Source: Mesostigma viride
Taxonomy: Eukaryota; Streptophyta; Mesostigmatophyceae; Mesostigmatales; Mesostigmataceae
DNA length: 64,000 nt
Direction: 5' to 3'
Assembly: GCA_009746045.1 (NCBI GenBank)
Contig: RPFO01000312.1
Coordinates: forward strand, 1,757,639-1,821,638
This document shows positions 1 to 10,064 of this stretch, piece after piece; positions within the stretch are counted from its first letter, which is position 1; each line of letters starts with the position of its first letter. The position numbers were made by a program, and so were the translations under genes. The notes under the pieces are model-generated. The model was not told where the DNA came from and searched no databases. It saw only the letters and a list, made by a program, of their open reading frames with translations.

Positions 1-1296
1 ACGACGCCAGTGACCTTCCTTGCCACACACAAAACATGCTCCACCCTTCTTCCCAGACCCAGCCCCACCCTTGCCAGGCTTCCCCTGGCCTCCCTGAGGC
101 TGCCCACCCTGCTTGCCCTGGTTGCCTTGAGCTTGGCCCTTGCCTTGCCCTTGGCCACCCTTACCCTGCTGACCACCAGCTTGCTGGCCCCCAACCCCTC
201 CTTGGGGACCTGCACCCTTGCCACCCTGAGCCCCTTGCCTCTGGCGCCTGAAGCGCTTACGCTTGTTGGGCCTTGCCCCATCACGGGCTGGGTACCCGGG
301 GACATCACCTTGGCCCTGCACAGCGGAGGTGGCATTGCTGCCATGGGACTGGATAGCCTTGCAGGCAGGTTCTGGCTTCCTTATGCTGAGGATTACAAGC
401 TCCAGAGCACGCAAGGAGCCATCAGTCTGGTTAAGAAACATGCGGGCACCGTTCCTCCCATCCACACTCAAACCCATACGGTCCAGGAAATAGTCTGCCA
501 AGGCCCTATCTGTGACCAGGAAGCCATACTTGGCCCCCTTGTCTCTGATACGGTTGAGCCTAGCCCATTCCTCTGCCACAGGGCCCACTATCTCAAAGGT
601 GTCATACTGGTGCTTGTAGTAGTTGGTGAGGTTGAGAACCTTGTCAGAGAACTCTTCCCTCAACCCTTCCAGGAACTGTGCCCAGGTTAGCTTATCCTTG
701 ACAGCAGTCCTAGCCTTCTCCCTGACACGCTCTGACGAGTCCCTGTTGCACGTGGACGAGTGAAACACTTGCACTAGGTTGACAGTGGGGTCCACGGAGA
801 ACACAACAAGCTCCATGTCCTCTAGCCACTTGTCCAAAGCTTCCTGTGCTAGTGGTGGGTTAAGAGGCTTTTGTCCATTCATAACAGTGACAGCACTCAT
901 GTGAGGTCTCGACCCTGGCAGCGCCTTCACTGGCTCCACCACAGCGGGTGTCACAACAACAGCACCACTTGGTCCAGCAGGCACAGGGGAGAGCACATCC
1001 ACATGAGGCCTCTTACCATTGCCGTCAGCAGAGGGGTCCCTCTTACGCTTCTCCACGGCAGGTTGCCCATTCGCCACCGTTATTGCATCAGATGCCCCCA
1101 GCGCCCGCGCCTTGCGCGCCTCCTCCACCGAGTCTTCGTGTCGCCTCTTGCTCCCTGGTCGCTTTCCCCCATCGCCGTCGCTGGCTGGGATCGCCTCTCC
1201 CACCAGCGCCTCCTTGCCCTTCCCAGGCTCCTGGCTCCCTCCAGCCGGTGCCCCCTCCTCGCCCTTGTCGCCGTCGCCCGGTTTGCCACGAGGCAT
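1..1296 (-). CDS. Gag-like retroelement protein with CCHC zinc knuckle (partial, runs off window)
   Basis: Reading the minus strand from an ATG at 1296 gives 432 codons with no stop up to base 1, so the frame continues beyond the window. Residues 1-130 are charged, low complexity and K/R rich. Residues about 150-300 form a globular part (for example DKWLEDMELVVFSVDP and LTNYYKHQYDTFEIVGPV) like the capsid region of retrotransposon Gag. Residues 330-418 are a Gly/Gln/Lys-rich basic tail. The last visible residues, C421-x2-C424-x4-H429, are the start of a CCHC knuckle whose last Cys would be residue 434, outside the window. In Gag proteins the knuckle binds the element's RNA. It lies 52 bp downstream of another minus-strand ORF, probably of the same element. 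The pol part should lie left of the window. Ty3 or copia affiliation cannot be decided. Confidence 0.75.
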   Translation of the reverse strand, partial: MPRGKPGDGDKGEEGAPAGGSQEPGKGKEALVGEAIPASDGDGGKRPGSKRRHEDSVEEARKARALGASDAITVANGQPAVEKRKRDPSADGNGKRPHVDVLSPVPAGPSGAVVVTPAVVEPVKALPGSRPHMSAVTVMNGQKPLNPPLAQEALDKWLEDMELVVFSVDPTVNLVQVFHSSTCNRDSSERVREKARTAVKDKLTWAQFLEGLREEFSDKVLNLTNYYKHQYDTFEIVGPVAEEWARLNRIRDKGAKYGFLVTDRALADYFLDRMGLSVDGRNGARMFLNQTDGSLRALELVILSIRKPEPACKAIQSHGSNATSAVQGQGDVPGYPARDGARPNKRKRFRRQRQGAQGGKGAGPQGGVGGQQAGGQQGKGGQGQGKGQAQGNQGKQGGQPQGGQGKPGKGGAGSGKKGGACFVCGKEGHWRR

Positions 1297-1348
1297 TATA
1301 TACAAGTGGGGACACAACAATAAAGGCGAAGGAAAAGGAAGAACTGAC

Positions 1349-2554
1349 TCAAGCACTGGTGTCGCTGGGGGATGCCGTGGGCACCGTCCCAGCTACTGAC
1401 TCAGCACCTGCTTGGTTCGCTGCCTCCAGCTCTCGCTCTTGAGCAGTGGCTGCGATGGGCGTCTCTGGTCGCTCCTCGTCGCTACCAGCGGCGTCCTCCC
1501 CGTCGGCGTAGGGTCCAAACACTCTGCTAACGGGTCGCCCGTCTGCAGACTTCTCCACTGGGATCCGGGGCTCGCTTCCACTCGAGCGATCCCACTCAAG
1601 GCTCCTCACCCACCGCGTTCCACCACCCCGCTTGTCGTTGCAAGCCCCACGACCACCGTAGTCGTGTTCGGGCTCTTGCGGGACGTGCAGCTCAGCACGA
1701 CGTCGTGCAGCGTACCCTTCTGTGGTACCGTCGCCTTGATCTATCTGCTGAGATGAACGTTCGATGATCCCCTCTGGCTGATCAACGAATTGGTAATGGA
1801 AGTCTTCTGGCGTTACCTCCCGACCCGTGATGACCTCAACCACTGGATCGTGTGCGTCTGGTTCCGCCGCCCGCGGTGTGTCGAGTGTTGACCAAATCCC
1901 AAATGGTCGTGTGGTTATCACCCACCGGTCTGCGTTGCCCCGTGACTCCTGCAAAAGAATGTTCACGAGGTGTTCGCACGTCTGTGAAACCACCTCTGCC
2001 GACGACCAGGGGTTGTCGACTTCGCGCGCCTGCGCTTGCCTGATCACGTCCGGGACTTCAACTCCCGCGCCCAGCACAGACGTTGCCACCTGATGGTTGA
2101 ACAGTCGCGCTGCTCCCAGTCCAATGGCCACGATCTGGCCCAGTGCCTCCCGCGCCAAATCCAGCTGCGACACGGTCACGTGCCCGCCCTGGTGAGCCAC
2201 CTCCAGACCGTAAATGGTCGAGGACAGCTCGTCCCGTATTGACACAAACTTTTCGACGGCCTCTCGCGACAATTCGCCGGGAGCTGTCGAAGCCTCAATC
2301 TGCATCACAATGGGGTCGCTCGCCGCCGGCCCTGCTGCAGTTCCGCAAACTGCTACCCAACCTTTCTTCGCCAGCCCCCTTGCCAGGTACGCCGCCTGGA
2401 CGAAGGTTGATGCGGTGCTCGGATGAGCGTAGGGATGAAAAGGTCGTGATCGCTCCGGGGCTTCTACCCGAAGCTGCGGCTGCGAGCTCTGGCTTTGCGA
2501 AGGCTCAATGGCCTGTTCCCTCGGCACGTTGGACATGAAGAAGTAAGGAGACAA
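1349..2554 (-). CDS. Uncharacterised ORF upstream of gag, probably of the same retroelement
   Basis: A 401-codon minus-strand ORF (start at 2554, or the internal ATG 18 bp downstream, giving MSNVPREQA). I do not recognise the family. Residues 1-45 are Ser/Gln/Pro-rich. Residues 50-210 look globular and helical, with segments such as EAVEKFVSIRDELSS and AREALGQIVAIGLGAARLF, which could be a virus-like capsid or scaffold fold. Residues 250-401 are acidic and low complexity. No signal peptide or membrane segment is seen. It ends 52 bp before the gag-like ORF on the same strand, so the two may be one transcript: a Gag N-terminal partner, or a separate structural protein. Codon composition resembles that of the gag ORF. 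Confidence 0.55.
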   Translation of the reverse strand: MSPYFFMSNVPREQAIEPSQSQSSQPQLRVEAPERSRPFHPYAHPSTASTFVQAAYLARGLAKKGWVAVCGTAAGPAASDPIVMQIEASTAPGELSREAVEKFVSIRDELSSTIYGLEVAHQGGHVTVSQLDLAREALGQIVAIGLGAARLFNHQVATSVLGAGVEVPDVIRQAQAREVDNPWSSAEVVSQTCEHLVNILLQESRGNADRWVITTRPFGIWSTLDTPRAAEPDAHDPVVEVITGREVTPEDFHYQFVDQPEGIIERSSQQIDQGDGTTEGYAARRRAELHVPQEPEHDYGGRGACNDKRGGGTRWVRSLEWDRSSGSEPRIPVEKSADGRPVSRVFGPYADGEDAAGSDEERPETPIAATAQERELEAANQAGAESVAGTVPTASPSDTSA

Positions 2555-3251
2555 TAATACGAGTTAGAAAGAGCTCCCAACGTATGTGAGCTCTTGATCT
2601 TTCACAGCGCGTCTTAGCCAATGTTGCAAGGCAGCAACCTTAAATCTGTTCACCAGGCCACGACCACAAATATTATTATTATCCACAAATATTAATATTA
2701 TGCACAAATATTATTATGGGCACTTCCACGACCAAGGTGGCACCCACGGTTCGTGCTTTCCGAGATAGCTGGTCATCCCCCATGACCAAGCTATATCCTT
2801 GCGTTGTTCCTCGTTCCCATCGGTGTGACGAGGCACGTGCAGGCGTGCAAGCAAATCCTCAACGTCCACTGGCATCAGTGCAGAGCCAGGACGAACTGGA
2901 TTTGCCTAGACTCTGCAACCTAGGAAGTACAGGACCTGTCACAAGCCTGCAAGGCCTAGTATCCTTGCAGACCTGTGCCAGCTCCAGTATTCCACCAGTC
3001 ACAGGCTGCTGCTCCTCTGATCTACGTGGACCACAGTCACGTGATAATCAGGCTAAGCCTGTGCAGGTACGGCCTGCCACGTGTCCTGTCCACTATACCA
3101 GAGGACTGCACCCTAGTCGGCCACGGATGGCTAGGACTTCGGGACTTGATATCTTTCTCGTCCCTTGTCTGTTTCAGGCGGTCAGCACGGCGTTGGAAAG
3201 GTCTTTCCAAACTGCGTCCACTTAGCATATTGGTTGCCCAAAATGCTAACT
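2555..3251. other. Non-coding stretch with A/T trinucleotide repeats
   Basis: No supported gene. It holds a short run of near-repeats of 'ccacaaatattattatt' type at about 2665-2715, which could be part of the LTR or 5' leader of the minus-strand element to the left. No matching second copy is in the window. Confidence 0.3.
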
Positions 3252-3367
3252 CCACCACCACCACCACCACCACCACCACCACCACCACCACCACCACCAC
3301 CACCACCACCACCACCACCACCACCACCACCACCACCACCACCACCACCACCACCACCACCACCACC

Positions 3368-3399
<32 letters not shown>

Positions 3400-3412
3400 C
3401 AACAACAACAAC
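3252..3412. repeat. (CCA)n microsatellite passing into (CAA)n
   Basis: About 130 bp of pure CCA triplets (3252-3382) run directly into about 30 bp of CAA triplets (3383-3412). The compound shape suggests one C-to-A change that then expanded. All long ORFs across it are artefacts of the triplet period. Confidence 0.97.
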
Positions 3413-3542
3413 TACATGTACTCCCACAGTTATGTTCCTAATTTATTAATTAATTAATGTGTCTTGCATATTGCATTAACTGAGACAATGGTGACATGTG
3501 TGCATTATCAGGATGATGCATTATCAGAATTTAGCCCAGCGC

Positions 3543-3700
3543 TGCGAATGCAGAGAGTCACTCTCTGATGAGAAGCCATGCCCTAGCCTTTGTATAGCCA
3601 TGCTGATTTTCCACCCCATGCCAGGCCCCCCTTGAGCTCTGAGAGATCATGCTGGTGCAGGTGCCCTTGGTGCACCTACAGCTGTAGAGCAGGCTGCGTG
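3543..3700 (+). repeat. Fragment of dispersed LINE/SINE-type repeat (family A)
   Basis: The segment with 'gagaagccatgccctagcc', 'ccaccccatgccagg' and 'tgagctctga...atcatg' matches, in the opposite orientation, the repeats at 26937-27170 and 44143-44440. It is a 5' part of the repeat without the (TTAA)n tail. It lies just beyond the 3' end of the minus-strand gene that ends at 3732. Confidence 0.6.
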
Positions 3701-4949
3701 GAAAGTGGGTGGGGCGTCTCGTGGGATAACCTCAGTAGTTAGGCGGTACAACCTGGTATCCCGCAGCCACCATGTGGTAGCCCCATTGCTCGAGGTATGT
3801 GGTCACGTTTCCCACGTGCCGCACCCTTGCCAGGGGCTCTCCGTTGTTGCCCTTCGCCGCTATCCCGTCGTGCTCATTCCAGTTATCCACACCCCCCCAT
3901 TCACTAGCGGGTAGCAGCGCCGTGAAATGTTTGTAACTATAAAACCGGATGAGCGCAAATAGGCGCAATGTGACTGTGCACATCTTGCCATCCACCATCA
4001 ACTGCACCCCCTCCACTTTCACTGGCACATCCCCTCCCTTGTACTTCCTGCATGGCAGCGTTTTCCAGTTGTGGAGGTTGCAGAAGGCCAGGTATGGGGG
4101 CATCTCAGCGAACGTGCGCGGGTGGAAGCACAGTGGTTCAGGATACTGCTCACCTTCCGTGGCGTGCGCTTGATGTGCCCACAGCGATGACTGGCACGCT
4201 TTTTTGATGCGGTCGGTGACGGACAGCGGCGTGGGGTGAGCTTCTTCGCGATACGAGAGGTCGAGAAGCGAAAAAGAAGGCTCCTCGGTGACGCGGGGGG
4301 GCTTGCACATCCAGTTGCCCTCTTTGATGTTGCAGAATCTGACATGGTCAAGCAACAGTCTCACCGTTGCATCTGGGACGCCCTCTCCCGTTGGCTTCAC
4401 ATCTGTGGATACCCTCGCAAGCGCATCTCGTAGCAAGTCCCTTGCCTCATCCAGCTTGGCTTGGTAGAAATCCTGATGGTCCGGCGTGGCAAAGGCTAGG
4501 TACCACACACACTGCATCAGCTGCCATCCCACCTCGCATCGTTCACTGCAGTGGGCCTCTCCACGCGCTCCCCAACTATCAAAATCAGCCCCCACATGCG
4601 TCCCCAGTAGGACGCGAGGATCAACGCCCAGACAAACATGATACCTGCGTCCACATGGCAGCCTGATTCAAAGTTGGTGAAGGTGAGTCTGTTTGGGTAC
4701 AGACGCTCGTGCTGGTGTTTATGAAAAACTTTAGCGGTCATGACACAGAACTGACAGCGTGTTTCCTTGCTCTTCTCCTCATCGGTCGCTACCTTCCTCG
4801 GCTCCGCCTCCTCATCCTCCTCCTCATCACTCGACAGCACGACTATCTCCACCTTCTTCCCATGCTTGCCCTTTGCTGTCTTCCCTCCTGTCTTCCCCCC
4901 CTTCTTGGCCTTGCCCTTCCCCGCCTGACCCTGTTTCCCCTGCTCCACC

Positions 4950-6270
4950 TTTGCTTAATTCCGCCCCCCCGGCGCTGCTCCCCTCCTTGGCCTTGCCCTT
5001 CCCCGCCTGACCCTGTTTCCCCTGCTCCACCTTTGCTTCCGCCCCCCCGGCGCTGCTCCCCTCCTCGGCCTTACCCTTCCCCGCCTCCTCCTGCTTCACC
5101 CGCTTCCCCTTTGCTGCCGCCCCTCTGGTCTTGACCCCCTCCTCAGGCTTGGCTTCCCCCCCCTCCTCCTGCTTCACCCGCTTCCTGTTTGCTGCCGCCC
5201 CTCTGGTCTTGACCCCCTCCTCGTCCTTGGCTTCCCCCCCCTCCTCCTGCTTCACCCACTCCACCTTCGCTGCCTCCCCCCCGGCGCTGCTCCCCTCCTC
5301 GGCCTTGCCCTTCCCCGCCTGACCCTGTTTCCCCTGCTCCACCTTTGCTTCCGCCCCCCCGGCGCTGCTCCCCTCCTCGGCCTTGCCCTTCCCCGCCTCC
5401 TCCTGCTTCACCCGCTTCCCCTTTGCTGCCTCCCCCCCGGCGCAACCCCCCTCAGGCTTGGCTTCCCCCGCCTCCTCCTGCTTCCCCCGCTCCACCTTCG
5501 CTGCCTCCCCCCCGGCGCTGCTCCCCTCCTCGGCCTTGCCCTTCCCCTCCTCCTGCTTCACCTGCTCCACCTTCGCTGCCTCCCCCCCGTCGCTGCTCCC
5601 CTCCTCGTCCTTGGCTTCCCCCGCCTCCTCCTGCTTCCCCCGCTCCACCTTCGCTGCCTCCCCCCGGCGCTGCTCCCCTCCTTGGCCTTGGCTTTCCCCT
5701 CCTCCTGCTTCACCTGCTCCACCTTCGCTGCCTCCCCCCCGGCGCTGCTCCCCTCCTCGGACTTGGCTTTCCCCGCCTCCTCCTGCTTCACCTGCTCCAC
5801 CTTCGCTGCCTCCCCCCGGCGCTGCTCCCCTCCTTGTCCTTGGCTTTCCCCGCCTCCTCCTGCTTCCCCCGCTCCACCTTCGCTGCCTCCCCCCCGTCGC
5901 TGCTCCCCTCCTCGTCCTTGGCTTCCCCCGCCTCCTCCTGCTTCCCCCGCTCCACCTTCGCTGCCTCCCCCCCGGCGCTGCTCCCCTCCTCGGCCTTGGC
6001 TTTCCCCTCCTCCTGCTTCCCCCGCTCCACCTTCGCTGCCTCCCCCCCGTCGCTGCTCCCCTCCTCGTCCTTGGCTTCCCCCGCCTCCTCCTGCTTCCCC
6101 CGCTCCACCTTCGCTGCCTCCCCCCCGGCGCTGCTCCCCTCCTTGTCCTTGGCTTCCCCCGCCTCCTCCTGCTTCCCCCGCTCCACCTTCGCTGCCTCCC
6201 CCCGTCGCTGCTCCCCTCCTCGTCCTTGGCTTCCCCCGCCTCCTCCTGCTTCCCCCGCTCCACCTTCGCT
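4950..6270 (-). repeat. Coding minisatellite of about 75-78 bp units (Lys/Glu/Ala-rich)
   Basis: About 17 units of roughly 25-26 codons encode variants of GEAAKVERGKQEEAGEAK + DEEGSSDG. The array resumes at 6763-6860 beyond the inserted element. Units differ in a run of six or seven C (plus strand), which changes frame between neighbours. The unit is highly charged and likely disordered or helical. Confidence 0.85.
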
Positions 6271-6762
6271 AGTTGTACAAGCTAATGCTTATACTTTTTA
6301 TGCGCAAACCTTTTTAGCTAAGGTTAACGCATATTCTTACATCCTGCGCAGGATGTAAGAATATGCGTTAACCTTAGCTAAAAAAGGTTTGCGCATAAAA
6401 AGTATAAGCATTAGCTTGTACAACTTAAAACCTTTGCGCGTTGGGGCGGAATATTGAGCGGCTCCCTAACTAGGGTTTTACTTCCGCATCGAATTACTAA
6501 TTCGATATCGAATTACTGATTCGATATTAATCCCGGGTAGGTCCGATATCTACCCCGCTAGGCAATTAATTAGGTCCGACCGGTGCCCCGGCGGATCCTC
6601 CCAAATAATCCCTACTCGGCACTGGCCCCACGAGGTTTCGAACCCATGACTTCCGCGCCGCGCCGGTTCTAAGTTGTACAAGCTAATGCTTATACTTTTT
6701 ATGCGCAAACCTTTTTAGCTAAGGTTAACGCATATTTTTACATCCTGCGCAGGATGTAAGAA
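6271..6762 (-). mobile_element. 492-bp non-autonomous element with long inverted repeats and a Pol III B-box-like motif
   Basis: It is inserted in the coding minisatellite and flanked by a 7-bp direct repeat, CTTCGCT (6264-6270 and 6763-6769). Removing it with one repeat restores a normal repeat unit. Arm A (6271-6347) is followed by its inverted copy (6348-6425, one indel), a unique 246-bp core (6426-6671), a second forward copy of A (6672-6748) and 14 bp of A' to the end. The core with its two flanking arms looks like a MITE of about 400 bp with 77-bp terminal inverted repeats; the left arm is an extra copy. On the minus strand GGTTCGAAACC (6634-6645 region) fits the tRNA-type B box; I see no good A box. 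A SINE origin of the core is possible. Confidence 0.7.
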
Positions 6763-7117
6763 CTTCGCTGCCTCCCCCCCGGCGCAACCCCCCTCAGGCT
6801 TGGCTTCCCCCGCCTCCTCCTGCTTCCCCCGCTCCACCTTTGCTGCCGCCCCCCCGGTGTTGCCCCCCACCTCGGCCTGCCTTGTCCCCTCCTGTGTCAA
6901 TGTACTCGCTTGCTGCTCCGCTGGAATGCCCCCCTGACCGGCCTGGGGCCCCAGTGCATCCGATGTACTGACGACACCCTGCACAATAACGGCACACAAG
7001 GCAAACCCCATGCAGAAGGAACGCATCCGCCACATGCAGTGGACGTCAGTAACGGATGTTGCAATGTTGCTGGAGGGAGGTCAATCGACCGCACCCGTAC
7101 ATACAAGGGGCAATTAT

Positions 7118-9644
7118 TTATGCGTCATACCCAAAACAGGAAGAAACTGTGCCACCACTGACCTTGCCATCAACATGGACGGAGTTGGAGACCAACTGCA
7201 GCGCGGCATTTGCAAGGGCACAGGCTGTGTTGTTCATCAGGTCCACCGCTGGACTCCCCGATCCCGAGTTTTCTTCCTTGCACAAAGCATCCACTTCCGT
7301 GATTGTCGCGTTGTTGGCTGCCAACTGCGGCAATGAGGCCAGTGCTCGCTTCAGCAGGAACTCGGCAATTGCAATCACGGTGGGCCCTGGCACGATTTCC
7401 AGGCCTACACATGCTTGCCCCGCATGTGCCTCCCCCACGTCTGCATCCACCGCAGTTGACATGCTTGCTCGCAGCTCCTCTCTGCCGCTGGCTTCGTTGC
7501 CATGTTCCTCCACCCGCTGCCTCTTGCCTTTCCGATCCTGTTCCTCGAGCTTCTTCGCCGCCTCTCTTTCACTCTCTTCCTCTCTCTTTTCTGCTGCCTC
7601 TCGTGCCCTGCTCCAGGTAATGATGTGCTTCCTTAGGCGTTCTTTCTGCATTACCGAAATTGGACGATATGCACGTCAAAGGAAAGCCAACCAAGCAGCA
7701 ACATTACCAACCATGTAGCGGCAGGGTCAGTGCAGAGGCCAGCACCATAACTGCCTTTGTCTTGTACTCCTACCACACACATTAGGGAAGACTGCTGGCA
7801 TGGCAGCCTGCATCACAGCAATAAATTGCCGCCAACTAAAATAAGAGAGTGACTCACCGCTACACTTCACTGAAGTGTACTGGTCACAACTCCATTCTTT
7901 ACAAATTTCAGGCTGCTCCACAGCTTGGGATTTTGTTGATGCCATTTTTTCAATTCCTGTTCCATGTATATTGCCCCCGCCTCACGCTTCCATGGGTCGC
8001 CATGTACGTCAAACTTTGCTGATGCTTCAGAGAAGTCAAGCGGTTCTTTGCATTCCCTCACCTGTATTCAACGGCAACGCCAAAACGGAATCCCAACGCA
8101 TGCGGAGCGGGGGAACAAGTCAGAAATCAACGCTGCCACGGTGAGACGGCAGATGATGAGGCAGACACGACAATGCACTGGGTGCATGGCAACTATGTGA
8201 ACACTGACGGTAGCACTCACATGCCTAACCAGCATTTTCTCTGTTTCCCCCGGGTTAGAGTGTAAGGCCTATGCCAACCAAGGTAAACAACAAAACAAAA
8301 CATCCTAAACTGCCCTAACTGACATGGGCAACAAACATGGCCAATGGAGGACAAGGGACCAAGTAGGATCATCCAACTGGATCACGGTATTATGGCAGCT
8401 TGCGTGCAGTAAATTATATCAAGCATGGTTGGCTCACCACATTGAAGTATTGTCACATCATTACAACAAGGGAAAGTCAGAAATCAACGCTGCCACGGTG
8501 AGCCGGCAGATGATGGGGCAGACACGACAATGCACTGGGTGCATGGCAACTATGTGAACACTGACGGTAGCACTCACGTGCCTAACCAGCATTTTCTCTG
8601 TTTCCCCCGGGTTAGAGTGTAAGGCCTATGCCAACCAAGGTAAACAACAAAACAACACATCATAAACTGCGCTAACTGACATGGGCAACAAACATGGCCA
8701 ATGGAGGACAAGGGACCAAGTAGGATCATCCAACTGGATCACGGTATTATGGCAGCTTGCGTGCAGTAAATTATATCAAGCATGGTTGGCTCACCACATT
8801 GAAGTATTGTCACATCATTACAACGAGGGAAAGTCAGAAATCAACGCTGCCACGGTGAGCCGGCAGATGATGAGGCAGACACGACAATGCACTGGGTGCA
8901 TGGCAACTATGTGAACACTGACGGTAGCACTCACGTGCCTAACCAGCATTTTCTCTGTTTCCCCCGGGTTAGAGTGTAAGGCCTATGCCAACCCAGCTCA
9001 ACAACAAAACAACACATCATAAACTGCGCTAACTGACATGGGCAAAAAACATGGCCAATGGAGGACAGGGAACCAAGTAGGATCATCCAACATGATCACG
9101 GTATTATGGCAGCTTGCACGCAGCAGATCATATCAAGCATGGTTGGCTCACCACATTGAAGTATTGTCACATCATTACAACAAGGGTAAGCTCAAATAAA
9201 CTAGTCGTGGCCACTATCTACAGGCAGTATAACGAATGCAACCCATGCAACATGGTGCTCACTACAACGCTTCCTTATCTGCGCAATAAAAAGTACAGGG
9301 ACATTGCATGGCGGCCCCTCAGCTTTTGAGCGCTGTGATGCCGCTGCGACGATAGGGTGGTCAACTGCGACGATAGGGTGAACACAACCATACCCACATC
9401 ATCCTTGCAACAATACGTTTTATGAATCCCCTCAAACCTTTGCGAGAAGCTATAGTCTGCGACAGCGTCCCCTGGCGACGACATATACGCATATGCGTTC
9501 TCAGCTACTATATTCATTAATTCCCATGGCAGCCGTCTTGTGAGGGGTCCGACGTACCTTTGCTGCCAGAGATTCTTCTGCGAATGCGGTTGCCGCTGTG
9601 CGCTTTGCCACCCAGCGTGCTTCCCAGGCCCGCGCGTCCTCCAT
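7118..9644 (-). CDS. Small three-exon gene of unknown function with coiled-coil segment
   Basis: Model on the minus strand. Exon 1 is 9644-9558 (ATG; MEDARAWEARWVAKRT..., ending AAG before donor GTACGT). Exon 2 is 8061-7903 after an acceptor 'tacag', encoding VRECKEPLDFSEASAK...; its donor, GTAAAG, is the least certain junction. Exon 3 is 7645-7118 after 'atgcag', encoding KERLRKHIITWSRARE and ending SSCFGYDA-stop. All junctions are phase 0, giving about 257 residues. Residues about 85-125 are K/E/R-rich (EKREEESEREAAKKLEEQ) and probably a coiled coil. The C-terminal 100 residues are uncharged and globular. I recognise no family. Intron 1 carries a 357-bp tandem repeat. The next minus-strand gene starts 83 bp downstream. 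Confidence 0.45.
8119..9189. repeat. Three tandem copies of a 357-bp unit
   Basis: Copies begin at 8119, 8476 and 8833 (each starting 'gtcagaaatcaacgctgcc') and are nearly identical; after 9189 the sequence departs. It lies in intron 1 of the minus-strand gene model 7118-9644. The small repeated plus-strand ORFs inside it are by-products of the repetition. Confidence 0.93.
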
Positions 9645-9699
9645 CGATACACAACAGAGGCTGTCCTGACTGCGAAAGACTTAATTACCAATGTCTTCG

Positions 9700-10064
9700 T
9701 CGTCTTCTACGTCTTCCACAGTGTGCATGCGTAGCTAGCCAGCTATGTCGCGGTTTACGATCCAGTTAACGATAACGGCCCCGTAACCAGCCCAGTACCT
9801 AATATTGGGGCAGCTATGGCGCCGTACCCACTACCTGACCCGTCCCGTATACCCCAACGTAACCTGAACCAAAGCCGTTCACGCCCCCGTAAACATAACC
9901 GGCCCAGTTATTGGGCCGTACCGAATCTCGGGGCCAATATTCCGAATGGTACCGTAACCGGTCCGGTAACCTAAACCGCCAACGAATACGGACCCGTAAC
10001 CTGCCCCGTCGAAGTTACCGGGCAGGTTACGGGGGCGTCGAAGTTACCGGACAGGTTACGGGGG
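9700..10064. repeat. GTAACC/GGTTAC-rich tract with hairpin and 29-bp direct repeat
   Basis: The tract is dense in 'ccgtaacc' and 'ggttacgg' on a degenerate background. A 14-bp perfect inverted repeat pairs 9993-10006 with 10020-10033. A 29-bp direct repeat 'cgtcgaagttaccgg...' occupies 10007-10035 and 10036-10064. No ORF is supported. It sits just downstream of the stop of the minus-strand gene ending at 10056. Confidence 0.75.

Larger units (their letters stand above)
3732..7035 (-). pseudogene. Broken gene: signal peptide, Lys/Glu-rich repeat region, Cys/His C-terminal domain
   Basis: The minus-strand start at 7035 gives a hydrophobic leader (MWRMRSFCMGFALCAVIVQG) typical of a signal peptide. 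An Ala/Gln linker and repeats of the type AAKVERGKQEEAGEAK follow, resumed after a 492-bp insertion (6271-6762) and continuing to about 4950. Next come a basic/acidic linker (VVLSSDEEEDEEAEP), a Cys/His cluster (C-x2-C...HKHQH), a hydrophobic segment (AGIMFVWALILASYW) and about 290 residues ending at 3732. In the last part, FALIRFYSYKHFTALL followed by W and EHDGI resembles the His box of USP-like cysteine proteases; this is a weak resemblance only. Frames change at C6/C7 runs between repeat units, at a 4-bp insertion near 4957 and at a G5 run near 4590, so the gene is decayed or the assembly has homopolymer errors. I recognise no family for the whole protein. If intact it would be secreted or membrane-bound. 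Confidence 0.5.

Noticed and set aside
10-690. 226-codon plus-strand ORF
   Set aside because: Antisense of the gag-like frame that ends in the zinc knuckle.
4827-6358. Long ORFs on both strands (up to 478 codons) across the C-rich repeat
   Set aside because: Only the frame giving the Lys/Glu-rich repeats links to the signal peptide and C-terminal domain. The others are shadows kept open by the repeat period and base bias.
6264-6769. Clean spliceable intron at the inserted element
   Set aside because: GT...AG boundaries exist, but splicing would leave four extra bases and shift the frame, so I list it only as a possibility.
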